Below the pieces are notes generated by a model. The model was not told where the DNA came from and made no database searches. It saw only the letters and a program-made list of their open reading frames with translations. From positions 1 to 64,000 of the forward strand of contig CAKOPK010000005.1 in NCBI GenBank assembly GCA_934099115.1: 64,000 nt of DNA, read 5' to 3'. The position numbers were made by a program, and so were the translations under genes. Source of the DNA: an uncultured Bacilli bacterium (GTDB taxonomy: Bacteria > Bacillota_I > Bacilli_A > RF39 > UBA660). Positions 7,016 through 14,848 of this stretch are shown in pieces; the stretch's first letter is position 1, and every line of letters begins with the position of its first letter.

Positions 7016-8128
7016 ATGAGACAGACAATAGGTGGTACATGGCTTTTACAATTGGTAATATTATTTATCTTGTTATTTGTGGGATATATTGTTTTAACTC
7101 TTAATTATTCTAGAACAATTAAAGTAAAGAATGAGATAGTAAGTATTGTAGAAAAATATGAGGGTTTAAATGAGACTTCTATCGGCTTAGTAAACAGTTA
7201 TTTAATATCTACTAATTATGGAGTAACAGGGCCTTGTACAGATACGCAACAGTCTGGAGTATATGGCTCTCTTGATTTAAATACTGCAGAATTAGAAGAA
7301 GCAAGACCAGGTGTAAAATATTATTATTGTATAAAAAAATATAATGGTATTAATACTTCTAAATATTATCAAGTAACACTTTTTTATAAGTTTAATTTAC
7401 CGGTTGTAGGAGAGACGGGAAAATTTACTATAAAAGGAACAACAACAAATTTTCAATCGGTTGATGATAAAAAGTATTGTTATACGTTAGATGGTACTTG
7501 TGCAATATATACTAATAAACCTAGTAATTCAGGAAGTAACAGCAATAATAAGCCAAGTAATTCCGGAGGAAATACTACTAAAAGAACCTACACAGTTAGT
7601 TTTGATTTAAATGGTGGGACGGCTCAAAAAGAGCATGGAGATGGAAATGTTTTTAAAAAAATTAGTCCTGAAACAGTTAGGGAAGGAGAAAAAGCAACAA
7701 AGCCATCTAAGCCATTTAAATATAGTCCAAGTTCTACTTTTTTAGGATGGGAATTAAATGGACAGCTTTATGATTTTAATACCCCTGTTACATCTGATAT
7801 TACTTTGACTGCAAAATGGGAAGAAAAAGTTGAAGTTTGGTTTATTAGTAATTGTGGGTATACGGAGTATAAAGTAGAGACTAATGAAACTAAAACTTGG
7901 AGTGCTACCGGTGGTATTATACATCATTATTCTAAAGGGGATACAATAACTAATCCAGTGATTTTGAAAGAAGGCCCTATGTTTGGAGACAATGATTGGA
8001 ACAATGTTTATAATTGGATTTATACTTTTAATAATGTTGCTTATTGGAAAGACTCTAGTGGTAAAGCTTATGATTTTAGCACTCCACTAAATAGCGATAT
8101 GAAACTTACAGCAGTATGTAGCAAGTAG
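7016..8128 (+). CDS. Pilin-like protein 4 with InlB B-repeat-like domains (candidate tip adhesin)
   Basis: 370 residues. The N-terminal 150 resemble the preceding protein (MRQTIGGTWLLQLVILF, then LNYSRTIKVKNEIVSIV). A Ser/Asn/Gly-rich linker follows at about residues 162-190. Next is a Listeria-Bacteroides (InlB B-type, Flg_new-like) repeat, from TVSFDLNGGTAQ to FLGWELNGQLYDFNTPV and LTAKWEE. A second, divergent copy ends the protein (YDFSTPLNSDMKLTAVC). B-repeats are extracellular beta modules in adhesins. Joining one to a pilin-like stalk suggests a tip or surface adhesin of the pilus. The repeat identification is good; the tip role is inference. Confidence 0.7.
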   Translation: MRQTIGGTWLLQLVILFILLFVGYIVLTLNYSRTIKVKNEIVSIVEKYEGLNETSIGLVNSYLISTNYGVTGPCTDTQQSGVYGSLDLNTAELEEARPGVKYYYCIKKYNGINTSKYYQVTLFYKFNLPVVGETGKFTIKGTTTNFQSVDDKKYCYTLDGTCAIYTNKPSNSGSNSNNKPSNSGGNTTKRTYTVSFDLNGGTAQKEHGDGNVFKKISPETVREGEKATKPSKPFKYSPSSTFLGWELNGQLYDFNTPVTSDITLTAKWEEKVEVWFISNCGYTEYKVETNETKTWSATGGIIHHYSKGDTITNPVILKEGPMFGDNDWNNVYNWIYTFNNVAYWKDSSGKAYDFSTPLNSDMKLTAVCSK

Positions 8129-8142
8129 AAAGAGAGGAAAAT

Positions 8143-9141
8143 ATGAATGTTATAGTATCAAATAAATATCAAAATATGTTAGCAACTTTAGATATTGATA
8201 TTATTAAGAGTATCAATGGAGAATTTGAAGTAGAAGAACTAGCTAATATTTTTACTAATTTTTATTTTAATAAAATGATTATTGATATAACTGCGATTAA
8301 GGGATATCAAAATATTAAGAATATTCAAAAGTTATCGGTAAATTTTGATCCTAATAAAATTATTTTATTATTAGATGATTCTGCGATGGTTAATAGTGGA
8401 AGATATCTATCTGGGCTTGTATCAATGGGCATTTATAATTTTACAAGAAATATAAATGCTATTAAATTTTTAATAGAGAATCCTAATTCTTATAAAGATG
8501 TAGCACAGTATCATAATTTAAATGGTAATAATGATGATGATACATCTGTATATACAGATACTTTTTCTGGTACAGGTAGTGGAGGATTAAGAATTATAGG
8601 ATTTAAAAATGTGACTTCGCATGCGGGTGCTACAACGCTTATTTATATGTTAAAAAGGCATTTAGAAGTGGCATATAATGTGGTAGCTATCGAGGTAGAT
8701 AATGAAGATTTTAAATTTTTAAATGATAAGTCTTTAAAATCAACAACATCTCTTGATTTATCTTATGCGATAGCAAATAATCCAGAAGCAGAAGTTATTT
8801 TGTTAGATTTGAATGATAGTACTCAAGATAATGTATGTAATGAAATCATATATTTGATTGAACCAGGATTAATTAAATTAAATAAGTTAATACGTAAAGA
8901 TAGAGAAGCTTTTGAAAAATTAAAAGATAAGAAAATAGTCTTAAATAAAAGTGTATTAACTAGTAAAGATATAAATGATTTTGAACATGAAGCTAATAGT
9001 AGAGTGTTTTATAATATCCCATATTTAGATGATAAAAAAGAACATGAACCAGTTTTAGATGACTTTTTAGTAGCTTTAGGATTTTCGAGAATTAATGGAA
9101 GTAGTGGGGGAAAATCAAAATTATTTAATATATTCAAATAG
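8143..9141 (+). CDS. TadZ/CpaE-like pilus localisation protein with degenerate P-loop
   Basis: 332 residues. The N-terminal 120 look like a receiver-type alpha/beta domain (KIILLLDDSAMVNSG, then GIYNFTRNINAIKFLI), as in TadZ/CpaE proteins. An acidic linker follows, then a MinD-like domain starting IIGFKNVTSHAGATTLIYML. In active relatives this segment is KGGxGKT; here both lysines are gone, so ATP hydrolysis is doubtful. TadZ proteins place the pilus machine in the cell. It is the last gene of the pilin-like operon, followed by a terminator. A second MinD-like gene at 12637 keeps an intact P-loop, so the two may work as an active/inactive pair. Confidence 0.65.
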   Translation: MNVIVSNKYQNMLATLDIDIIKSINGEFEVEELANIFTNFYFNKMIIDITAIKGYQNIKNIQKLSVNFDPNKIILLLDDSAMVNSGRYLSGLVSMGIYNFTRNINAIKFLIENPNSYKDVAQYHNLNGNNDDDTSVYTDTFSGTGSGGLRIIGFKNVTSHAGATTLIYMLKRHLEVAYNVVAIEVDNEDFKFLNDKSLKSTTSLDLSYAIANNPEAEVILLDLNDSTQDNVCNEIIYLIEPGLIKLNKLIRKDREAFEKLKDKKIVLNKSVLTSKDINDFEHEANSRVFYNIPYLDDKKEHEPVLDDFLVALGFSRINGSSGGKSKLFNIFK

Positions 9142-9166
9142 TTGAGTTTTCCCAACTATTTTTGTT
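9136..9166 (+). terminator. Terminator of the first pilin-like operon
   Basis: A 9-bp stem AAATAGTTG/CAACTATTT with an 8-base loop is followed by T-rich sequence. It overlaps the stop codon of the TadZ-like gene. Confidence 0.7.
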
Positions 9167-9213
9167 TTAAAAAAGAAGAAATGCTGATATAATAGTAACA
9201 AAAGGAGAAAAAT

Positions 9214-9960
9214 ATGAAAAAAGTTATCAGCATTATTATTTTAGTTTTAGCATTATCTGGTATTATATTTATAACGAGTTATGCCTTAACTCATAAGGGA
9301 ATAAAAGAAGTAACAAATGTAAGAGTAACAAAAGCGATTGAAAAAGCAACTACTAATAAGACAAATGCTAGATTAACAGATATTTATAATATTTATTTAA
9401 ATAAAAAAAGACATAAATTAAAAACGGAGTATTTATTAACGGAAATAGATAATGTTTCCAAGATAACTTTAACTATTTATTGGGATGGAGATAGTATTTA
9501 TCAAAGTGATATTATAAGTACTCTTAAAGATGAACAATTATTAGATAATGATATTTTTAAGAACAATTATGCTTTAGATATAAAGAGTTTTAGAGTTTTA
9601 AAAGATGAAGAAAATGAATATTTGCTTATTGATGTAAAGTATAATATACCTAATGAAATAGAAAAATATTATGTTTTTGATAATAAAGGGAAATCTTTAA
9701 TTCCAGAGGGAATTTTAGTTTATGATAGTTCTAAAGTTTATAGTAGTGAAGATGAAGATTTGAATGTATTTTATGATAATGAAAGACAAGTTTTAGCAAA
9801 TATTTTAAAAAATCAAATTTATTGTTTGGAATTAGAAACAGAAGAAGATAATAATAAACTAAAAGAATATAAGATAACTATATCTGATGGTAAAATTAAA
9901 AAAGAATTAGAGGCTACATATAATAATGTATTAATAAATGCAAAAAAAAGTAAAAAGTAG
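9214..9960 (+). CDS. Membrane-anchored protein of unknown function
   Basis: 248 residues. An N-terminal signal anchor (MKKVISIIILVLALSGIIF, about residues 2-27) is followed by a hydrophilic, lysine- and glutamate-rich external part with mixed alpha/beta character and no cysteine cluster. I recognise no domain. A TATAAT box at 9188-9193 and AAAGGAG precede it. It ends 11 bases before obg, so it may be co-transcribed with obg. It lies between the two pilus operons; a link to pilus assembly is only suggested by position. Confidence 0.55.
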   Translation: MKKVISIIILVLALSGIIFITSYALTHKGIKEVTNVRVTKAIEKATTNKTNARLTDIYNIYLNKKRHKLKTEYLLTEIDNVSKITLTIYWDGDSIYQSDIISTLKDEQLLDNDIFKNNYALDIKSFRVLKDEENEYLLIDVKYNIPNEIEKYYVFDNKGKSLIPEGILVYDSSKVYSSEDEDLNVFYDNERQVLANILKNQIYCLELETEEDNNKLKEYKITISDGKIKKELEATYNNVLINAKKSKK

Positions 9961-9971
9961 GAGATGATAGT

Positions 9972-11249
9972 ATGTTTGTAGATGAGCTAACAATTAAAGT
10001 AATAGCAGGTAAAGGGGGAGATGGTTGTACTTCTTTTCGCCGAGAAAAATGTGAACCAATGGGAGGACCTAATGGTGGTAATGGTGGTAAGGGAGCTAGC
10101 ATTATATTCCAAGTAGATAAGGGTTTAAAGACTTTAATTGATTTAAGATATATGAAGATTATTAAAGGAAAAAAAGGAGAAAATGGTAGTGGCCAAAATA
10201 GAAATGGCGCGAATGCAGAAGATATTATTATTAAAGTACCAGAGGGAACTACTGTTGTAGATAAAGATACTAATTTAGTAATTGCGGATCTTGTAGGAGA
10301 GAATACTCAAGTTGTGGTTGCAGAAGGTGGCCGTGGGGGAAGAGGCAATGTGGCTTTTAAAACACAAACGGAGACCGCACCTAAGTTTAGTGAATTAGGA
10401 GAACCAGGAGAAGAAAGAATTTTAAAAGTAGAGTTAAAGATGATTGCCGATGTTGGTTTGATTGGTTTACCTAGTGTTGGTAAATCTACGATATTATCTC
10501 AAGTAAGTGGAGCTAACCCTAAGATTGCTAGTTATCATTTTACAACTTTATCTCCAAATTTAGGAGTTATAAAATTAAAAGATGGAAGAAATTTTGTTAT
10601 GGCGGATCTTCCAGGATTAATATATGGTGCTAGTGAAGGAGTTGGCTTAGGCCATAAATTTTTAAGACATGCGATGAGAACCAAAGTTTTAGCACATATC
10701 ATTGATATGGGTAGTGAAGAAGGAAGAGACCCTAAAGATGATTATCAAGTAATACGTGATGAATTGGAAAAATATAGTGATAAACTATCTTGTAAAAGAG
10801 AAATTATTGTTGCTAATAAAATGGATTTAGAAGGGGCTAAAGAAAATTTAGAAGAATTTAAAAAGGCTTATCCTGATAAAGAAATTATTGAAGTAAGTGC
10901 AGCTTTAAATATAGGTTTAGATACTTTAATGGAAAGGCTGGCTATTATTTTAGAAGAAATAAAAGAAAATCCTATATATAATGACGATGAAATGTTAAGT
11001 CATGTTTTATATCAATTTAAAAATGAAAGACCATTTACTATTACTAAATTAGAAGATCATTATTGGCTACTAGAGGGTAGAGAATTAGAAAAATTATTTA
11101 AAATGACCCGTTTTAATGAAGATGATGCTGTAAGAAGATTTGCACGTAAATTAAAGGGAATGGGTGTGGAAGAAGAACTTGAGAGTCTTGGTGCAGAGCG
11201 TGGAGATGAAGTAGAAATATGTGGGTTTGTCTTTGAATTTAAAGAATAA
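9972..11249 (+). CDS. obg: GTPase Obg (CgtA)
   Basis: 425 residues with the three Obg parts. The N-terminal glycine-rich Obg fold (about 1-157) has FVDELTIKVIAGKGGDGC and GGPNGGNGGKG. The G domain (about 158-330) has GLPSVGKST, DLPGLIYGASEG and NKMD. The C-terminal OCT domain (about 345-425) is the version found in Gram-positive members. Obg binds the large ribosomal subunit and couples its maturation to GTP and (p)ppGpp status, and is normally essential. GGAG upstream supports the start. Its 3' end shares a hairpin with the convergent DUF192 gene. Confidence 0.97.
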   Translation: MFVDELTIKVIAGKGGDGCTSFRREKCEPMGGPNGGNGGKGASIIFQVDKGLKTLIDLRYMKIIKGKKGENGSGQNRNGANAEDIIIKVPEGTTVVDKDTNLVIADLVGENTQVVVAEGGRGGRGNVAFKTQTETAPKFSELGEPGEERILKVELKMIADVGLIGLPSVGKSTILSQVSGANPKIASYHFTTLSPNLGVIKLKDGRNFVMADLPGLIYGASEGVGLGHKFLRHAMRTKVLAHIIDMGSEEGRDPKDDYQVIRDELEKYSDKLSCKREIIVANKMDLEGAKENLEEFKKAYPDKEIIEVSAALNIGLDTLMERLAIILEEIKENPIYNDDEMLSHVLYQFKNERPFTITKLEDHYWLLEGRELEKLFKMTRFNEDDAVRRFARKLKGMGVEEELESLGAERGDEVEICGFVFEFKE

Positions 11250-11252
11250 AAA

Positions 11253-11277
11253 ACTATTCTTCGAAAAGAAGAATAGT
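11253..11277. terminator. Hairpin shared by obg and the DUF192 gene
   Basis: A 10-bp stem ACTATTCTTC/GAAGAATAGT with a 5-base loop. The A-run on the left gives a good T-run on the minus strand, so it is clearest as the DUF192 terminator. It overlaps that gene's last codons. Confidence 0.7.
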
Positions 11278-11580
11278 GCCTACTTTTATTTTACGACTAC
11301 TATAAGCGGGTAATTCTAAAATACTCGTTTTTTTATGATCATAATTAATACGAATTACTCTATTTTTATCTAAGTTTTCATATTTATAAATTACTTCGTT
11401 ATTTTCATCCAGTCCTACGATGTCGATGTTTTCTTTCATAAAATAAGTGTGAATAGAATTACATTTTGGAAAAAGCATTCCAAAATCAATATTTTTTTTA
11501 CCAATAAGACCAGTTAGTCTTTTATAAAAAGTATCAGCGACTATAATGTTATACTCTTTTTTGTTTGTTTTTAAAGTCAT
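11254..11580 (-). CDS. DUF192 family protein
   Basis: 108 residues matching DUF192 (COG1430). VADTFYKRLTGLIGKKNIDFGMLF is followed by a motif with FMKENIDIVGLDENNEVI and a final ELPAYSSRKIKVGTILLF. Many members are exported or membrane-linked, but no signal peptide is visible here. The biochemical function is unknown. It is encoded opposite to both pilus operons and lies between them, convergent with obg. The length is normal for the family. Confidence 0.8.
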   Translation of the reverse strand: MTLKTNKKEYNIIVADTFYKRLTGLIGKKNIDFGMLFPKCNSIHTYFMKENIDIVGLDENNEVIYKYENLDKNRVIRINYDHKKTSILELPAYSSRKIKVGTILLFEE

Positions 11581-11644
11581 TTTTTTATCACCTGTTAAAT
11601 TATATCATAGATTCTAATTTTTATGATTAATTTCTCTGTTTAAA

Positions 11645-11673
11645 TTGACTTTTAGGGGAAAGTATTATATCAT
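11645..11673 (+). promoter_or_regulatory. Candidate promoter of the second (Tad) operon
   Basis: TTGACT at 11645-11650 and TATCAT at 11668-11673 have a 17-base spacer, just before the Flp pilin gene. The -10 box is weak but the position is right. Confidence 0.5.
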
Positions 11674-11695
11674 TAATATGATAAAGGTGAATGTT

Positions 11696-11896
11696 ATGAA
11701 CAATAAGCGTGGTCAAGCATTGGTCGAGTATATACTCATTATTGCCCTTATAAGTGTGATTGCTATAGCACTTGTAAATTATTTGGGTGGCTATTTAAAG
11801 GATGCGATAACAAAAACATCCTGTAGTTTAGTTGATGAAGAATATATTGCGGGAGATAAACCTGGGAGTGCTTATTGTAAAAAAGAAAAAGAATAA
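11696..11896 (+). CDS. flp: Flp/Fap-type class III prepilin
   Basis: 66 residues starting MNNKRGQALVEYILIIALIS. The RG-QALVEY sequence is the classical class III prepilin cleavage motif: cut after Gly, with Glu at +5 and Tyr at +6. A hydrophobic helix and a short tail with two cysteines follow. Flp is the major subunit of Tad pili. The start at 11696 has AAAGGTGA five bases upstream; an upstream TTG at 11645 is within the promoter. It heads a contiguous operon running to tadC. No prepilin peptidase gene is seen in the window, so it must be encoded elsewhere. Confidence 0.88.
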   Translation: MNNKRGQALVEYILIIALISVIAIALVNYLGGYLKDAITKTSCSLVDEEYIAGDKPGSAYCKKEKE

Positions 11897-11923
11897 CATT
11901 TGCTTATAAAAAGGGGTATTATA

Positions 11924-12268
11924 ATGAAAAAAAAGGGTCAAGCTTTAGTAGAATTTATTATTATATTGCCTATTTTTATTATGTTAGTTTTAGGAGTAAT
12001 GGATGTTGGCAAAATTTTATATTCTAAAATTACTTTAGAAAATACTTTGAGTGATGCGATTACTTTAACGGAAAAGAATTATACATTAGATGAAACTAAA
12101 AAAGAATTAAAGTTAAAAGAAGATTTATATAATTTTAAAATAGAAGAAGATGGTAATTATAAGACTTATATTTTGGAAAAAAAGGTTGATATTATTACAC
12201 CAGGGCTTAATTTTCTTTTTAAAAATCCCTATTATGTAGTAATTAAAAGGAGTATTCCTAATGAATAA
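11924..12268 (+). CDS. TadE-like pseudopilin
   Basis: 114 residues beginning MKKKGQALVEFIIILPIFIM, the TadE-like signature: a prepilin-type KKGQALVEF followed by a proline-containing hydrophobic helix. The remainder is a short external domain rich in Lys, Glu and Leu. TadE/TadF pseudopilins prime or shape the Tad pilus. The ATG at 11924 has AAGGGG seven bases upstream. It overlaps the next gene by eight bases, a sign of translational coupling. It is shorter than many TadE proteins but complete. Confidence 0.82.
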   Translation: MKKKGQALVEFIIILPIFIMLVLGVMDVGKILYSKITLENTLSDAITLTEKNYTLDETKKELKLKEDLYNFKIEEDGNYKTYILEKKVDIITPGLNFLFKNPYYVVIKRSIPNE

Positions 12269-12620
12269 AAAAGGTCAAACTTTAATCTTATTTGTTATTT
12301 TAATTCCTATTTTTTTCTTATTTTGTGCGATTGTTGTAGATACTGGTATCGTTGTAGATAAGAAAATTGAGTTAAAAGAAATAACAAAAGAGGGTATAGA
12401 ACTTGGTTTAAATAATAAAAAAGAAGAAATAAAGAATCTTTTTTTAAAGAATAAGATAGATGTTACGAATTTAAAGGTAAATACAGAAAATAATAGGGTG
12501 GAAATAGAAAATGAGATAGATGTTGACAGTGTTTTTGGTTCTCTGATTGGGATTAAGACATATAAAATAAAAGTTCATTTAAAGGGATATTATCAAGATA
12601 AAAAAATTATATATGAATAA
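12261..12620 (+). CDS. TadE/TadG-like pseudopilin
   Basis: 119 residues beginning MNKKGQTLILFVILIPIFF, again a prepilin-like start with a hydrophobic helix, then IVVDTGIVVDKKIELKEITKEGIE, as in TadG/TadE-type pseudopilins, and a beta-rich end. The glutamate at +5 is replaced (GQTLILF), so processing may differ from Flp. There is no von Willebrand domain, unlike long TadG proteins. It overlaps neighbours on both sides by eight bases (counting the alternative start of the next gene), placing it firmly in the pilus operon. Confidence 0.75.
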   Translation: MNKKGQTLILFVILIPIFFLFCAIVVDTGIVVDKKIELKEITKEGIELGLNNKKEEIKNLFLKNKIDVTNLKVNTENNRVEIENEIDVDSVFGSLIGIKTYKIKVHLKGYYQDKKIIYE

Positions 12621-12636
12621 AAGAGAGGGTGAAAAT

Positions 12637-13401
12637 ATGAAGAATAAGGGGCAATCTATTTGTATTACATCAGCGAAAGGAGGAGTTGGAAAGACAGTTA
12701 CAACTCTTAATTTAGCAGGTATTATAGATACACTTAATAAGAAAGTTTTAATTATTGATTTTGATTTAACTAATGGAGGAGTAACGGCAGCTTTAAATTT
12801 ACGAGCTCAAAAGAGTATTTATAATTTAGTAGATGATTATAATAATAATCGTTATAAAGATTTTAAAGATTATGTTGCTACTTATGATGCTAATATAGAT
12901 GTTTTAGCTAGTCCTAAAGACCCTAGACAGGCTGGTAAGATAGATCCAAAGTATGTAGAAATAATTATGGATAAAGCAGTGTTTCAATATGATTTTGTTT
13001 TAATTGATACTAATCATACACTTAATGATTTTAATATTTTTACTCTTGATTTAGTAGATGAGATTTTATTTATTATGACAAATGATCCTCTTGATTTAAA
13101 GAATATGCGTAGTTATATGACGGTATTTAAGGATGTAAATTATACAAATTATAAAATCATTTTAAATGAAAGCATATCTCCTTTTCGAAAATATTTTGGA
13201 TTATATGATATAAAAAATATAATTAATGCTAATATAGATTATGTAATAACTAAAGATTTTTATTTAAAGAATATAGATACGTTTATTATGAATGGAAAAA
13301 TAATTACTCTTGATAGTAAAGCGCCTCTTGTTTTTAACAAAGATTATACTACTTTAATGCAGATTATAACAGACATTTATAGAAAGGATATTCAAGGATG
13401 A
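12637..13401 (+). CDS. MinD/CpaE-like ParA-family ATPase of the Tad system
   Basis: 254 residues with the deviant Walker A ITSAKGGVGKTVTTLN at the N-terminus, LIIDFDLTNGG as the next ParA motif, and DFVLIDTNHTL as Walker B. It is a stand-alone ATPase domain without the receiver-like N-terminal part of full TadZ. In Tad clusters such proteins direct pilus positioning. The ATG at 12637 is preferred because GAGGGTG lies five bases upstream; the in-frame ATG at 12613 lacks one. Its last four bases overlap the start of tadA. Confidence 0.82.
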   Translation: MKNKGQSICITSAKGGVGKTVTTLNLAGIIDTLNKKVLIIDFDLTNGGVTAALNLRAQKSIYNLVDDYNNNRYKDFKDYVATYDANIDVLASPKDPRQAGKIDPKYVEIIMDKAVFQYDFVLIDTNHTLNDFNIFTLDLVDEILFIMTNDPLDLKNMRSYMTVFKDVNYTNYKIILNESISPFRKYFGLYDIKNIINANIDYVITKDFYLKNIDTFIMNGKIITLDSKAPLVFNKDYTTLMQIITDIYRKDIQG

Positions 13402-14834
13402 AACAAACTTTAAGAGATGCTTTTGATATTAAAATTAAGCCTAAAAAAGAAGATATTTTAACAGATTATGAGATATTTCCTGATAAAAAGCTATTAGATA
13501 AATTAAGAACAGAGATTGTAGAAAATTTAATTGATAATGAAATGCCTAGTAATACTAGTATGAATGAATGGATTAATACAGAGATAGATAGAACTATAGA
13601 GGGTTATGATTTATCTAACTTAGAAAGAAGTCATTTATTTAATTTAATTGATAATGAGATAAATGGATATGGGCCTATCTCAGAATTATTAGAAGATGAG
13701 AATATTACAGAGATTATGATTAATTCTCCAGATGAAATTTATATAGAAATGGATGGAGTTTTAACAAAAGATGAAAGTGTATCTTTTATTAATGATGAAC
13801 ATATTATTAGAACTGTTCAAAGATTAATAGAGCCTTTAGGCAGGACTATTGATGCTACAAATCCGATGGTAGATTCTAGGCTTTTAGATGGTTCTAGAAT
13901 TAATGCTGTTATACCTCCACTATCTACAAAGGGACCTGTTGTAACGATTAGAAAGTTTAAAGAATCTATGTCTAATATTGATGAATTAATAAGAATTGGT
14001 TCTTTAACCCCTTATATGGCAAGATTTTTAGATGCTGCTGTAAGAGGTAAGTGTAATATGATTATTTGTGGAGGAACTGGTTCTGGTAAGACAACATTAC
14101 TTAATATATTAAGTGGTTTTATTAGTGATAACGAACGAATTATTACCATTGAAGATGCTGCAGAACTTCGTTTAAATCAAAGTCATGTTATTTCTTTAGA
14201 AACAAGAACTACTAATTATGAACAAACAGGAGAAGTAACTATTCGTGATTTAGTAATTAATAGTCTCCGTATGCGCCCTGATAGAATTATTGTTGGAGAA
14301 GTAAGAGGAAAAGAAGCCTTTGATATGTTACAAGCGATGAATACTGGACATGATGGTTCTCTTACTACCATGCATGCAAATGGACCAATGGATGCTTTAA
14401 ATCGTTTAGAGACTATGGTTCTAATGGGAGGCTTAGAAATACCAATAAAAGCTATAAGAGAATATATAGTAAGTGCTATTGATTTAATTGTTAATATTGA
14501 AAGAATGAGTGATGGTAGAAGAAAAGTTACTAGTATTTCGGAATTAGAAGATTTTCAAAATGGGGAAATTAAATTAAAAGAAATATTTGCTTTTCATCAA
14601 AAAGGTTTAACTGATGGTGGAGAAGTAGATGGAGAATTTATTTTATATCCTACTGTTCCAAAGGTATATAAAAAGATAAAAGCTAGAGGAATAAGGGATA
14701 TTGATGATATATTTTTTCCAGAAGAAACTAAAAAAGAAAAAGCTATAAAAAAAGAAGAGGATAAGAAAGAAGAATCGGTCTATTATTATCAAGGAAAGTA
14801 TGATGGCTTTTTGCCAAAAGAAAAAAATGAATAG
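13398..14834 (+). CDS. tadA: TadA/CpaF-family pilus assembly ATPase
   Basis: 478 residues of the type II/IV secretion ATPase superfamily. An N-terminal domain includes YGPISELLEDENITEIMINS. The catalytic core has Walker A CGGTGSGKTTLLN (about residue 222), an Asp box IEDAAELRL, Walker B region IIVGEVRGKEAFD and the His box MNTGHDGSLTTMHAN. It powers Flp pilus assembly at the inner face of the membrane. A charged Lys/Glu-rich tail ends the protein. It overlaps the upstream MinD-like gene by four bases and is followed by tadB. Confidence 0.93.
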   Translation: MKQTLRDAFDIKIKPKKEDILTDYEIFPDKKLLDKLRTEIVENLIDNEMPSNTSMNEWINTEIDRTIEGYDLSNLERSHLFNLIDNEINGYGPISELLEDENITEIMINSPDEIYIEMDGVLTKDESVSFINDEHIIRTVQRLIEPLGRTIDATNPMVDSRLLDGSRINAVIPPLSTKGPVVTIRKFKESMSNIDELIRIGSLTPYMARFLDAAVRGKCNMIICGGTGSGKTTLLNILSGFISDNERIITIEDAAELRLNQSHVISLETRTTNYEQTGEVTIRDLVINSLRMRPDRIIVGEVRGKEAFDMLQAMNTGHDGSLTTMHANGPMDALNRLETMVLMGGLEIPIKAIREYIVSAIDLIVNIERMSDGRRKVTSISELEDFQNGEIKLKEIFAFHQKGLTDGGEVDGEFILYPTVPKVYKKIKARGIRDIDDIFFPEETKKEKAIKKEEDKKEESVYYYQGKYDGFLPKEKNE

Positions 14835-14848
14835 AAGAGGGAGTTAAT

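Noticed and set aside
9914..10102. Minus-strand proline-rich open frame over the start of obg
   Set aside because: It mirrors the glycine-rich Obg domain coding sequence; no start signals.
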